Positions 17,298-24,872 of a DNA stretch of 64,000 bases are shown here, piece by piece; positions within the stretch are counted from its first letter, which is position 1, and each line of letters starts with the position of its first letter. The notes under the pieces are model-generated. The model worked only from the letters and a program-made list of their open reading frames with translations, ran no database searches and had not been told where the DNA came from. The DNA is taken from assembly GCF_000737335.2 (NCBI RefSeq), contig NZ_JMCC02000023.1, forward strand, positions 57,887 to 121,886. Reading direction: 5' to 3'. Source of the stretch: Enhygromyxa salina. GTDB lineage: Bacteria > Myxococcota_A > Polyangia > Nannocystales > Nannocystaceae. The position numbers were made by a program, and so were the translations under genes.

Positions 17298-18140
17298 ATG
17301 GCCAGCCCCAGCGCACTCACCGAACCCACCGGCCTCGATCTCGTCGGCATCCAGGACCCCGCGGCCTGGGATCGCGTCTCCGTCGGCTACTCGAGCTATA
17401 TCGCCGCGCACCTGCGCCGCTACGCCATCGATGCGCTGCAGCTGGCCGGGATCAGCGAGCATGACGAGGTCCTCGACGTCGCCACCGGCCCGGGAACCCT
17501 CGCCCTCGAGGCCGCCCGCGTCGCCCAAAAGGTCAACGCCCTCGACTTCTCAGCTGGCATGCTCGAGGCCCTGTACAAGCGCACCGACGAGCACCAGCGG
17601 GCTCGGCTCAGCTTGCGGCAAGGCGACGGTCAGGCCCTGCCCTACGCCAACGACAGCTTCGACGCAGCCTTCTCGATGTTCGGGCTGTTCATGTTCCCCG
17701 ATCGCGCCAAGGGCTTCGCCGAGCTCGCTCGGGTCCTGCGCCCGGGAGGGCGTGCGGTCGTCGCGAGCTGGCAGCCGCAGGACGCGATTCACGCTTTCAT
17801 GGTGATCAACACCGAGCTGGCCGCGGAGTCGTCCGTGAGCCGCCCAAGCAGCGGGCCGCCGCTCGGCGACCCGGTCGTGTTCAAGGCCGAGATGGAGGCC
17901 GCCGGCTTCGACGTCGAGATCCACCCGATCGTCCACGTGCTCGAGAGCCCCTCGTTCGACGCGCTCTGGGACGGCCTGACCCGCTCCCACGTCGCTCTCG
18001 AGATCGCCCGCGAGCAGCTCGGGTCGGCTCGCTACGCCGACCTGCTCGCGCGCATCCGTGCTCGGCTCGAGCAGGACCTCGGGAGCGGCCCGCAGTCCGT
18101 CGCGATGCCCGCGTGGCTAGGCCTCGGCCGTCTCGGCTGA
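17298..18140 (+). CDS. class I SAM-dependent methyltransferase
   Basis: The 280-residue cytoplasmic protein has the Rossmann-type methyltransferase motifs: motif I VLDVATGPGTLAL, an acidic loop NALDFSAGML, the GDGQALPYANDSFD motif typical of UbiE/Methyltransf_11 enzymes, and VLRPGGRAVVASW. The substrate is unknown. The gene carries the proposed operator TGCAAT-N3-ATTGCA 33 bp upstream of its ATG. It also lies next to a Fur fragment, which links it to the metal-responsive cluster on the opposite strand. A role in making or modifying a metallophore would fit but is inference. A decayed region follows. Confidence 0.87.
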   Translation: MASPSALTEPTGLDLVGIQDPAAWDRVSVGYSSYIAAHLRRYAIDALQLAGISEHDEVLDVATGPGTLALEAARVAQKVNALDFSAGMLEALYKRTDEHQRARLSLRQGDGQALPYANDSFDAAFSMFGLFMFPDRAKGFAELARVLRPGGRAVVASWQPQDAIHAFMVINTELAAESSVSRPSSGPPLGDPVVFKAEMEAAGFDVEIHPIVHVLESPSFDALWDGLTRSHVALEIAREQLGSARYADLLARIRARLEQDLGSGPQSVAMPAWLGLGRLG

Positions 18141-18162
18141 GCCCAGCTGCGCTTCGGGCTTC

Positions 18163-18470
18163 TCACGGCAGCTCATCGACGATCGTGACGCAGCGCCGGT
18201 CCTCGTCGGTCCAGCTCGGACTGCTCGCGGCGACGACCAAGCAGACCTCGGAGCCGACCACGACCTCGGGCCCGGCGATGTCGAAGACCACCCGATCGCC
18301 GAGCCGCATCCAGCCCTCGTCAGTCGCCAGCACGTTGCTCTCGTCGAGCAGCGCCTCGGTCACGAAGCTCAACGACCCCTCGGTCTGCGGATCGCGGGCC
18401 TCGTAGCGTAGCCTGAGCTCGCGCGGGTCGAGCCCCTCGCGGCTCGATCGGTACGGACGACAGCAGCGCG
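18163..18470 (-). pseudogene. C-terminal fragment of an unrecognised protein
   Basis: The minus-strand frame is open from ~18470 to a stop at 18163. It reads coherently as protein (RELRLRYEARDPQTEGS, ALLDESNVLATDEGW, DRVVFDIAGPEVVVGSEVCLVV) with acidic, beta-rich character, but has no start or N-terminal domain. Its upstream end abuts an IS91-type transposase remnant, so it looks like a host gene truncated by that element. No family is recognised. Confidence 0.45.
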
Positions 18471-18504
18471 GACTTCGAGCTCACGAGCGCGCCCAACCCC
18501 TGGC

Positions 18505-18572
18505 GTTGATCTTCACCAAGCGCATCGCACCGCGGCAGCGCGGGCAGGTCGGCGGAATCGGCGAGCGGGCAC
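18505..18572 (-). mobile_element. IS91-type transposase tail remnant (copy 1)
   Basis: Read on the minus strand, the translation TCPRCRGAMRLVKI matches the zinc-knuckle tail seen in the other remnants here (CPRCRGAMKLVE at ~35030, CSRCRGSMRLVE at ~35500). That tail resembles the C-terminal end of IS91-family transposases. Only about 20 codons survive. Confidence 0.6.
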
Positions 18573-19787
18573 TCAAACGGTCCCCAGCCGGACCACCTGC
18601 GCCTGCGGGATCGGCCGGGGCCCGCACAGGTGCTCGAGCAGACGTTCGCTGGCCATCCGTGCCCCCGAGATGTTGCGCGCTGCGGGCCCGAGCTCGAGCT
18701 CGGCGAGGGCTCCGCTGACATGGATCTGGGTGTGCCAGCGCAGCGCTCGATCGACGATCGGATAGCCACACGCGGCGCACGGTAGTCCAAGCCGCGCGAT
18801 GACTTGGTCGAGCCAGATGCCGGGCCGGGCGCGCGCGAAGCCGGTGGCGAGCACCACTCGATCGGCCCGGAGGATCGGCCCGGCTTGCGGCCACAGCTCG
18901 ACGCCGCCCTGTCGCACGACGCGGGCGTCGATGATCTTGGCCTCGCGGATTACGATCCGGCCGCGACGCTCGGCGCGTCGGAGCTCGCGTAGAACGTCGG
19001 GCGAGGAGGTCCCGCGATTGCGGGCCGCGTCGATCATCGCCCGGCGCTGGCTCATGTCGCGCTCGCGCCGAAATTTGTCGAGGTGCAGCGGCCCGAGCCA
19101 GCCGGGATCGCTGTCGAACTGGGCCTCGCGCAAGGGCGTGCGAATCAGCAGCGTGACTGGGGCGCTGCGCGTGCGGCTCTGTGCGAGCGCAAACTGGACC
19201 GACGAGATTCCGCCACCGACGACCACGAGCCGCTCTGCGTCCGCGAGCACCGACTCGTCGAAGTCGTCATCGAACACATGCATCAGGCGGAGCCCCTCAC
19301 GGTCGAGCGCGTCGACCCAAGCTGGCCGTGCGAGCCGATCGGAGCCGAGCGCGAGCACGACACGATCCGCGGCGATACGCTCGGTCTCGGTCACGACCTC
19401 GAGCCGATCGCCGACCTCGACGAGATCGATCGCGCGCCCGCGAACGCACAGCTCGGCGATCCGCTGGCTGGTGAGCAGCGCATCGCAGTGCTCGTCGAAC
19501 AGTCGCGTCGACGGTCGATTGTAGGGCGCCCGAAACTCGCGCTTTTGGTAGCCGCGCTCGTGCGCGAAGCTGCTGAGGGAGAACGGCGGCCCGTCGAGGT
19601 GATGGACCGAAGGCGACCGCATGAACCGCATGCCGACCGTCGCCGAGCACTGCCGCCAGCGCCCGAGCGGGCTTGGATGGGGGTCGAGCAGCCGCAGATG
19701 CTCGCGCTCGACCCCGGCACCGCCGAGCAGCGCGAGCGCGAGGTGAACACCGTGAACTCCGGCGCCAATGATCAACCAGTCGAGCAT
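18573..19787 (-). CDS. FAD/NAD(P)-binding oxidoreductase-like protein (paralogue 1)
   Basis: The 404-residue protein starts with a dinucleotide-binding fold (MLDWLIIGAGVHGVHLALAL, GxGxxG). It has a second nucleotide-binding motif (RLVVVGGGISSVQFAL) and the ATGFARARPG motif of flavin monooxygenase or thioredoxin-reductase-like enzymes. The HxHFSH-type region (VHHLDGPPFSLSSFAHERGY) and C-terminal HVSGALAELELGPAARNISGAR match its paralogue at 20354-21496, so the two arose by duplication. Such proteins include N-hydroxylases of siderophore-type pathways, but the reaction here is unknown. ATG 19787 is chosen because it aligns with the paralogue start. The proposed operator at 19809-19823 lies directly upstream, giving this gene its own regulated promoter after the fur-like gene. 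Confidence 0.83.
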   Translation of the reverse strand: MLDWLIIGAGVHGVHLALALLGGAGVEREHLRLLDPHPSPLGRWRQCSATVGMRFMRSPSVHHLDGPPFSLSSFAHERGYQKREFRAPYNRPSTRLFDEHCDALLTSQRIAELCVRGRAIDLVEVGDRLEVVTETERIAADRVVLALGSDRLARPAWVDALDREGLRLMHVFDDDFDESVLADAERLVVVGGGISSVQFALAQSRTRSAPVTLLIRTPLREAQFDSDPGWLGPLHLDKFRRERDMSQRRAMIDAARNRGTSSPDVLRELRRAERRGRIVIREAKIIDARVVRQGGVELWPQAGPILRADRVVLATGFARARPGIWLDQVIARLGLPCAACGYPIVDRALRWHTQIHVSGALAELELGPAARNISGARMASERLLEHLCGPRPIPQAQVVRLGTV

Positions 19788-19802
19788 CGCGCCCGGCTTA
19801 GC

Positions 19803-19829
19803 GCTTCTTGCAATCAATTTGCAAGAAGC
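19803..19829. promoter_or_regulatory. proposed Fur/Zur-type operator 2
   Basis: GCTTCTTGCAA and TTGCAAGAAGC form a perfect 11-bp inverted repeat around TCAAT. The inner core TGCAAT-CAA-TTTGCA differs from the other two sites by one base. It lies between the fur-like gene end and the ATG (19787) of the FAD protein gene, so it is placed to control that gene. Confidence 0.75.
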
Positions 19830-19838
19830 TGATGTGAG

Positions 19839-20318
19839 TCAGTTGCGAGAAACATCGGCCGTGTCGGCGCAATCGTCACACAGGCCCTTGATCTGGACCT
19901 CGGCGTCGAGGTTGCGGACCGAGCGAGGGACCCGCTGACCCGACCGGGTCCGCAGCTCGAGGGACGGCATGCATTCGACGGTCCCGCACTCGCTGCACAA
20001 AAAGTGCGGATGCTCGTGGCCCGCGCTCGCGCTCGAGCCCTTGGCCGCGAAACGCCAGACGCGGTCGCCGAGGTCCGAGCGGACCGCGAGAGCGGCCTCG
20101 GTCAGCGCTGTGAGGTTGCGAAACACCGTAGCCGGATCGCCGGCGGAGCCGTCGAGCAGCTCGACGATCTCGCTGTGCGACATCGGCCCCGATGCGTTCT
20201 GTAGCGCTTCCATCACGGCGATCCGAGCAGCGGTGACGCGCAGACTGGCCGCGCGGAGCTGCTCGCGGATGCGTTGCTCTCGCTCGGCTCGGCGTGACTG
20301 GCGGGGACGGCGGGGCAT
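19839..20318 (-). CDS. Fur-family metalloregulator (Zur-like by context)
   Basis: The 159-residue protein has an N-terminal winged helix (RVTAARIAVMEALQNASGPMSHSEIVELL and PATVFRNLTALTEAALA). The C-terminal metal domain has GHEHPHF at 100-106 and two structural zinc pairs C108-x2-C111 and C147-x2-C150. These are the hallmarks of Fur/Zur/PerR repressors. Zinc as the signal is suggested by the adjacent COG0523 GTPase gene, which is a classical Zur target. That is inference, and iron or manganese is not excluded. The gene sits 35 bp downstream of a FAD-protein gene in the operon COG0523 - FAD protein - regulator, so it is probably autoregulated through the 35-bp palindrome at 22788. Confidence 0.9.
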   Translation of the reverse strand: MPRRPRQSRRAEREQRIREQLRAASLRVTAARIAVMEALQNASGPMSHSEIVELLDGSAGDPATVFRNLTALTEAALAVRSDLGDRVWRFAAKGSSASAGHEHPHFLCSECGTVECMPSLELRTRSGQRVPRSVRNLDAEVQIKGLCDDCADTADVSRN

Positions 20319-20353
20319 CGGGTGCGCACGATACCAGGAGCTTGGCTCGCAGG

Positions 20354-21496
20354 TCACGGCGCAGCCAGACCGTCGAGCCGCAGCGCCGCGAGTCGAGCAC
20401 CCGCAATGTTGGCCGCCAGCGGTCCGAGGCTCAGGCGCGCCGCAGATCCAACCACGTGAATCCGTGGGTGCCAGCGCAGCCTCTCGTCGAGCACTGGTAA
20501 CGCCAGCGGGCCGCGCTCGAGCCCAAGCTCTTCGGTGACTGTGTCGAGCAGCGGCACGCGCTCGAAGTTGGGCGCGAACCCGGTCGCCAGCGCGAGCCTG
20601 CGACAGCGCAGCGTGCTGTGATCGCCGAGCGTGACGAGCAGCTCGGCTGCATCTCGCCGCCCGTCGGCGATCTCGCCGATCACGATCCGCAAGCTTCCGC
20701 GTCGCTGCGCTCGAGTCAGCCGCGCGGCGACTCGGGGTGGGACACTGCCGCGGCGTGTCTCGGCATCGAGCATGGCCAAGCGTCCGGCGAGGGGAATGCT
20801 GGCGAAACGCCAGGGACAGCGCGGTCGCGCCCAGCGAGACGCCGCGTCGAGCTCGGCGATCGGCGGGGGTCGTCGGCAGATCAGCGTGGTCGCTCCAGGC
20901 CGCGCGCGAGCCCAGTGCAGGGCGAGCTGCACCGCCGAGAGCCCGCCCCCAACCACCACGGCCGAGCTGGTCGGCAGGCTGCGATCGAACTCGGGATCGA
21001 ATACGTGCAAGGCCGCCCCGCCGATCGGCACGGCCCACGCGGGCACGCAGGTCTGCGGGGGTCCAACCGCCAGGATCACCCGACGCGCGACGAGGCTGCC
21101 GCGATCGCTATCGACCCGAACGCCGCGATCGACCAGCTCGAGCCCCGTTGCCGTGCCGCGCTCGAGCAACGCGTCGAGTCCCAGCCGCGCGCGAATCCAC
21201 TCGACGTGGCGGCGAAAGAGATCGAGTGACGGTGCGCGACAGGGGCCGGCGAACACGCCTGGCTCGAGACGCGGCTGCGCGTGGGAGAAGTGATGCAGCG
21301 AGAGCTCCCCGACGTCGAGATCCTGGTCGAGTGGCGATCGCAGATGGGTCATCGCGAGCGCCTCGGCCCGACGGTCCCACTCGGCGAGCGGTCGCGGGTG
21401 TGGGTCGAGCAGGCGCAGCGCAAAGCCGCGTCGACGCAGCCTCGCGGCCACGTGCAGACCATGGACACCCGCCCCGATGATCAACCAATCGAGCAT
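20354..21496 (-). CDS. FAD/NAD(P)-binding oxidoreductase-like protein (paralogue 2)
   Basis: The 380-residue paralogue of 18573-19787 has the same MLDWLIIGAGVHGLH dinucleotide fold at the N-terminus. It also has AVVVGGGLSAVQLAL in the middle, LALATGFAPNFERVP, and a matching C-terminus (HVVGSAARLSLGPLAANIAGAR). ATG 21496 lies 2 bp after the stop of the COG0523 gene, so translation is probably coupled. The longer upstream frame only overlaps that gene. The conserved double Rossmann layout argues for a flavin-dependent oxidoreductase or monooxygenase; the substrate is unknown. Having two diverged copies under the same proposed operator suggests two related reactions needed in metal limitation. 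Confidence 0.83.
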   Translation of the reverse strand: MLDWLIIGAGVHGLHVAARLRRRGFALRLLDPHPRPLAEWDRRAEALAMTHLRSPLDQDLDVGELSLHHFSHAQPRLEPGVFAGPCRAPSLDLFRRHVEWIRARLGLDALLERGTATGLELVDRGVRVDSDRGSLVARRVILAVGPPQTCVPAWAVPIGGAALHVFDPEFDRSLPTSSAVVVGGGLSAVQLALHWARARPGATTLICRRPPPIAELDAASRWARPRCPWRFASIPLAGRLAMLDAETRRGSVPPRVAARLTRAQRRGSLRIVIGEIADGRRDAAELLVTLGDHSTLRCRRLALATGFAPNFERVPLLDTVTEELGLERGPLALPVLDERLRWHPRIHVVGSAARLSLGPLAANIAGARLAALRLDGLAAP

Positions 21497-21498
21497 CT

Positions 21499-22767
21499 TC
21501 ACTGGCGCTTCGACGGCTCCGCCGGTTCGGGCTGAGGCAGCGGGTTGGGTCGGCTCGTCCACGCGCTGCTCGGTCCGGCGAGCAACTCCTCGTCGAGCAA
21601 GCAGGCGTCGAGCCGCGATCGGATCAACGTCTCGTCGAGCTCGAGGCCGATGAACACGAGCTGCTGGCAGCGATCACCAAACCGTGGGTGCCAGTCAGGT
21701 CGGCGATCGAAGTCCGCGCCTTCCGGCCAGCGCTCGCGCGGAGCCGCGGCCCACCAGTTCCCGGCCACCTCGATGTTGCTGATGCCACCAGCTTGCGACC
21801 ACTGATACACACGGTGCGGCGCTTCGGCGACCCACAGCAGGCCCTTCGAGCGGAGGATCGCTTGCCCGCGAGCGAGCCCAGGCTCACCCGGGCGCAGCTC
21901 GGGCCACAGCTCGCTATCGTGAAACAACGCCCACAGCCGCTGCGCATCGAAGGGACGGACCTCGCGGTAGCAGAAGCTGGAGATCCCGTAGGCTTCGGTC
22001 TCGGGCGTGTGCGTGCCCTCGAGCTCGCGGAACCACGCGGCCGAGCTCGCCGCGCGCTCATAGTCGAACGACCCAGTGTCGAGGATCGCGTCGAGCGGTG
22101 CTGCGCCCTTGATCGTTGGGATCAGCCGCGCACCGGGGTTGAGCGCCCGCAGGGCGGCCTCGACTCGGTCCCGCTCGGTCGGGCTGATGAGGTCGAGCTT
22201 GTTGACGAGGATCACGTCGGCGAATTCGACCTGGTCGACGAGCAGATCGGCGACGGTGCGCTGGTCGTCGTCGTTGAGCGCGGCGTCCCGCTCGGCCAGC
22301 GAGGCCGCCTCGGCGTACTCACGCAGGAAACTCGACGCGTCGACGACCGTCACCATCGTGTCGAGTCGCGCGACCTCGGCGAGGCTCTTGCCTTGCTCAT
22401 CGACGAAGGTGAAGGTCTGTGCGACGGGGACCGGCTCGGAGATCCCAGTGCTCTCGATGAGCAAGTAGTCGAAGCGCCGCTCCTCGGCGAGGCGTGCGAC
22501 CTCGGCCAGTAGATCGTCGCGCAGCGTGCAGCAGATGCAGCCGTTCGACAGCTCGACCAAGCGCTCCTGAGTGCGCGAGAGCTCGGCACCACCGCGCTCG
22601 ACCAGCTCGACGTCGATGTTGATCTCGCTCATGTCGTTGACGATGACCGCGACCTTCCGGCCGCCGCGGTTGTTGAGGACATGGTTGAGCAAGGTTGTCT
22701 TGCCCGCGCCGAGGAACCCGGACAAGACCGTGACGGGCAGCCGCGAGTCAGGATGCGCCTGAGTCAT
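21499..22767 (-). CDS. COG0523 GTPase, putative zinc metallochaperone
   Basis: The 422-residue G3E-family P-loop GTPase has Walker A GFLGAGKTT at 17-25, the metal-binding motif GCICC (CxCC at 77-80), switch ESTGISEP near 105-112 and NKLD for guanine recognition near 190. The C-terminal CobW domain (GISSFCYREVRPFDAQRLW, FRELEG, HPRFGDRCQQLVFIG) is intact. This branch (ZigA/YeiR/ZinU-like) hands zinc to client enzymes under zinc starvation and is usually repressed by Zur. The gene is the first of an operon with the FAD protein and the Fur-family regulator. A 35-bp perfect palindrome begins 20 bp upstream of its ATG, in the position expected for repression. Confidence 0.93.
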   Translation of the reverse strand: MTQAHPDSRLPVTVLSGFLGAGKTTLLNHVLNNRGGRKVAVIVNDMSEINIDVELVERGGAELSRTQERLVELSNGCICCTLRDDLLAEVARLAEERRFDYLLIESTGISEPVPVAQTFTFVDEQGKSLAEVARLDTMVTVVDASSFLREYAEAASLAERDAALNDDDQRTVADLLVDQVEFADVILVNKLDLISPTERDRVEAALRALNPGARLIPTIKGAAPLDAILDTGSFDYERAASSAAWFRELEGTHTPETEAYGISSFCYREVRPFDAQRLWALFHDSELWPELRPGEPGLARGQAILRSKGLLWVAEAPHRVYQWSQAGGISNIEVAGNWWAAAPRERWPEGADFDRRPDWHPRFGDRCQQLVFIGLELDETLIRSRLDACLLDEELLAGPSSAWTSRPNPLPQPEPAEPSKRQ

Positions 22768-22787
22768 GCGCGGACCTTACACCGATC

Positions 22788-22822
22788 GAACCGTAAATGC
22801 AATGAAATTGCATTTACGGTTC
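22788..22822. promoter_or_regulatory. proposed Fur/Zur-type operator 3 (35-bp palindrome)
   Basis: GAACCGTAAATGCAAT (22788-22803) and its exact reverse complement (22807-22822) flank GAA. The core TGCAAT-GAA-ATTGCA matches operators 1 and 2. It lies 21 bp upstream of the COG0523 ATG, covering the expected promoter. Confidence 0.8.
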
Positions 22823-23427
22823 AGCTTGCGCGAAAATCCGCAGGCCCCCCCCGGCCCACCGTGCCCGTGGACCGAGACGACCCGCTCGAACTCGAGGTCG
22901 CTGATCGCGTCGAGCCCCGGAAAGCTCCTGCGATTGATGTCTGTGCTCGACACATGCCAGGGGTCGTAGGCGCCCGCGCTGAAGCTGGAGTTGGCCCACC
23001 CACGACAGATCCACGAGCTTGGTGGGGTCTGGCCGGGCCAGGCGGCACGAATGTTCTCGGCGAGGGTGTCCGAGCCGCGCTCGATCCGGCCCCCGTGCGG
23101 CGCGAGGATCAGCGTATTCGAGTCCGACGCATGAATCAGCTCCTCGACGAACTCGCCACAAAACGACGCCGTGCTGCCCAGTCGCTTGCGCCCGCTGGAG
23201 GTCATGCGAATGGTTCCGTCGCCGTCGAGCTCGTCAATCGCTCCGATCGTGTAGAGCGCGATCTGGCCGGTGGCCGTATTGCGAACACGGACCTGATCGC
23301 CGACGGGCAAGTCGTGATCTTGCGCGATGTCGGCCGAGACCGAGCACAGCCACTTTGAGTTGACCTTGGGCAGCACAGCGGGCTCGACGACGTCTACGCA
23401 GGGCAGGGCAGGGCAGGGCACTTCCAA
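22823..23427 (-). pseudogene. poly-gamma-glutamate hydrolase-like protein, truncated
   Basis: The minus-strand frame encodes a recognisable family core: HDLPVGDQVRVRN at the N-terminal side, SNTLILAPHGGRIERGSDTLAENI (the metal-site APHGG-x-IE motif), SSTDINRRSFPGL and VVSVHGHGGPGG. This resembles the phage-type poly-gamma-glutamate hydrolase (PghP / DUF867-like) zinc hydrolases. The sequence stops matching shortly after VHGHGG, where it runs into the palindromic operator, so the C-terminal part carrying further conserved residues is missing. The 5' end starts in a gggca microrepeat (23399-23420) joined to unrelated debris, so the N-terminus is also uncertain. Confidence 0.6.
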
Positions 23428-23559
23428 AACGCGACAGTCCAGCGGCTCTTGCCGGAGTCGTGTTTGTCGCGACGAAGGAGGAACTTGTTGAGGCGGTGCT
23501 TGGCGGCCGTCTCACTCTCCTTCGCCTGCTGTCGTGCGCGGCATAGATCCGGACCGTCT

Positions 23560-23756
23560 CGTCTTCCTCGCTCGGTGGGTGAACCTCCGTGCAGCCACCC
23601 AACGATCGGCGCCAGCCCTTCCCACCGCATCGAGATGAAGTGGGTGGTGCCCTCTCTGCGCCGCTCGACGACACCCGCCCGCTCCAACACTTTGAGGTGT
23701 TTGGACACGGCGTTCAGGCTGATGTTGAACGACTGAGCGATTAGATCTGCCCCAGT
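23560..23756 (-). pseudogene. ArsR-type HTH regulator fragment
   Basis: The translation ADLIAQSFNISLNAVSKHLK followed by VLERAGVVERRREGTTHF is the helix-turn-helix and wing of an ArsR-family repressor. The first helix is cut off at 23756 by an IS end (tttgatggacacctccgg), and the downstream part loses coherence after IVGWL. Only about 60 codons of the gene remain. Confidence 0.7.
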
Positions 23757-23871
23757 TTGATGGACACCTCCGGAAAAAGGAAACTGGAGGACAAGCACCG
23801 TGCCACGCAAGAAACGCAGGACATTTACACCGCAACAGAAGGCCGAGGCCGTCAAGATCTGCCAGCCGCCA
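23757..23871 (+). mobile_element. IS3-like element fragment: left end and start of orfA
   Basis: A likely terminal repeat starts at 23757 (tgatggacacctccgg, then ggaaactggaggac). A GTG start at 23800 opens MPRKKRRTFTPQQKAEAVK, a typical IS3-family OrfA N-terminus. The frame is lost about 20 codons later at the 26-bp shared repeat. The rest of the element is missing. Confidence 0.65.
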
Positions 23872-23897
23872 GACCACCGTTTGGATGTCCTCTACGC
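23872..23897. repeat. 26-bp repeat shared with 35829-35854
   Basis: gaccaccgtttggat(g/a)tcctctacgc occurs here and at 35829-35854 with one mismatch. In both places it borders transposon debris, so it may be an element end or a common insertion target. Confidence 0.7.
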
Positions 23898-24054
23898 TGT
23901 GGAAGACGCTGGGCTGGAGACCGTACTCGTCACACAGGTCCGAGACGGGGACCTTGTCGACCATGTGACGGCGGACGATCTCGGCCTTCTGCTCGGGGGT
24001 GAAGCGACGGCGATTCTTCGTGGTCTGCGGGACATGGGGACTCCTGATCTTGCG
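23898..24054 (-). mobile_element. second transposase orfA fragment, opposite orientation
   Basis: Read on the minus strand, TTKNRRRFTPEQKAEIVRRH then MVDKVPVSDLCDEYGLQPSVF is the N-terminal HTH of a small transposase subunit (IS3/IS66-type OrfA). It ends at the 26-bp repeat and faces the other OrfA fragment, so two decayed elements lie head to head. Confidence 0.65.
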
Positions 24055-24277
24055 GGCGGTGAAGTCCGATTTCAACTGGAGCAGGACAGCCTTTCGCCGG
24101 CCCTGAAGGGATGCGTCTGCAAAGCGAAGGACCACGAAGATCGTCGGCGACCAGTTCTGCGGCCATCCATCGGCGATCGGCACCGTTGGAATGCCAGCGA
24201 ACCCAAGCTTGAGCAGCGTCACACCGACGCGCTCGGCAATGTCGCCCACGCCAACCTGCAACACCGCCCGCAGATGC
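24055..24277 (-). other. open coding fragment of unknown protein
   Basis: The minus-strand frame reads VGVTLLKLGFAGIPTVPIAD and WSPTIFVVLRFADASLQGRR, which looks like real protein. It runs into the orfA fragment without a stop. It could be the truncated third gene of the small operon formed with the zinc-ribbon membrane protein. No family is recognised and no start is clear. Confidence 0.3.
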
Positions 24278-24556
24278 TCAGAAGGTCCAGGGGCGAAGCT
24301 TGTTGAGGTGTCCGCACTGCCGACACTGAACACCGCGAGCGTTGTTGCGGGCTTCGACGTTGCTCCCATCGATGATGCTGTTGACGACGCCGACGCCGGT
24401 GATCAGGGCGCCCGCCAACGGAAACAGCGCCCACACCGGGGACAAGAGCACGAACAGGGTGACCGCGACGCCCAGCAGTAGCAGCGTGAGCACCGAGAAG
24501 TATCCAGGCGGATCAGCACGGGGGCGGATCTTACGATGACACTTCTTGCACCTCAT
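24278..24556 (-). CDS. small membrane protein with two zinc-ribbon CxxC knuckles
   Basis: The 92-residue protein has an N-terminal MRCKKCHRKIRP knuckle. Two adjacent hydrophobic segments (YFSVLTLLLLGVAVTLFVLLSP and WALFPLAGALITGVGVVNSI) follow, then a C-terminal CRQCGHLNKLRPW knuckle. The two CxxC pairs probably form one zinc ribbon on the cytoplasmic face. The ATG overlaps the stop of the preceding small frame (ATGA), supporting cotranscription. Its function is unknown, and such proteins are common in Nannocystis-like genomes. Confidence 0.7.
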   Translation of the reverse strand: MRCKKCHRKIRPRADPPGYFSVLTLLLLGVAVTLFVLLSPVWALFPLAGALITGVGVVNSIIDGSNVEARNNARGVQCRQCGHLNKLRPWTF

Positions 24557-24852
24557 TTGTCTTCTTCGCTGTCCGTGTCGCTTACCCAATCCCACAGCAT
24601 GTATACCATCACGCCCCCGGATGTGAGACCCGCCGCCGCGAGCGGCTCGAGGGTCGAGCGCCGCCCCCAAAGCCGCGCCGCCGCCCAGGTCGTGGATTGC
24701 CCGGCATGCTGGATTTCGGCCGGTGTAGCGATGTGAGCGCGGGTGACAATGAGCGTGTGGCCCTGGCGAGACGACCGATCCTGTATCCCTGGGATGGGCA
24801 GCGCGCGGAAAAATCTAGCTCGCCGAGGGATAGCTGCCCTCGGCGAGCGCAA
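24553..24852 (-). CDS. possible small membrane protein, unknown
   Basis: This ~100-codon frame ends on the start of the zinc-ribbon gene and finishes with a hydrophobic segment (LAAAGLTSGGVMVYMLWDWV) and an acidic tail. It has only a TTG start and Arg-rich N-terminal sequence without coding character, so only the last ~60 residues may be real. The overlap with the next gene is the main support. Confidence 0.3.
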   Translation of the reverse strand: MRSPRAAIPRRARFFRALPIPGIQDRSSRQGHTLIVTRAHIATPAEIQHAGQSTTWAAARLWGRRSTLEPLAAAGLTSGGVMVYMLWDWVSDTDSEEDK

Positions 24853-24872
24853 TGTTGCTCACCCGAGCTGCA

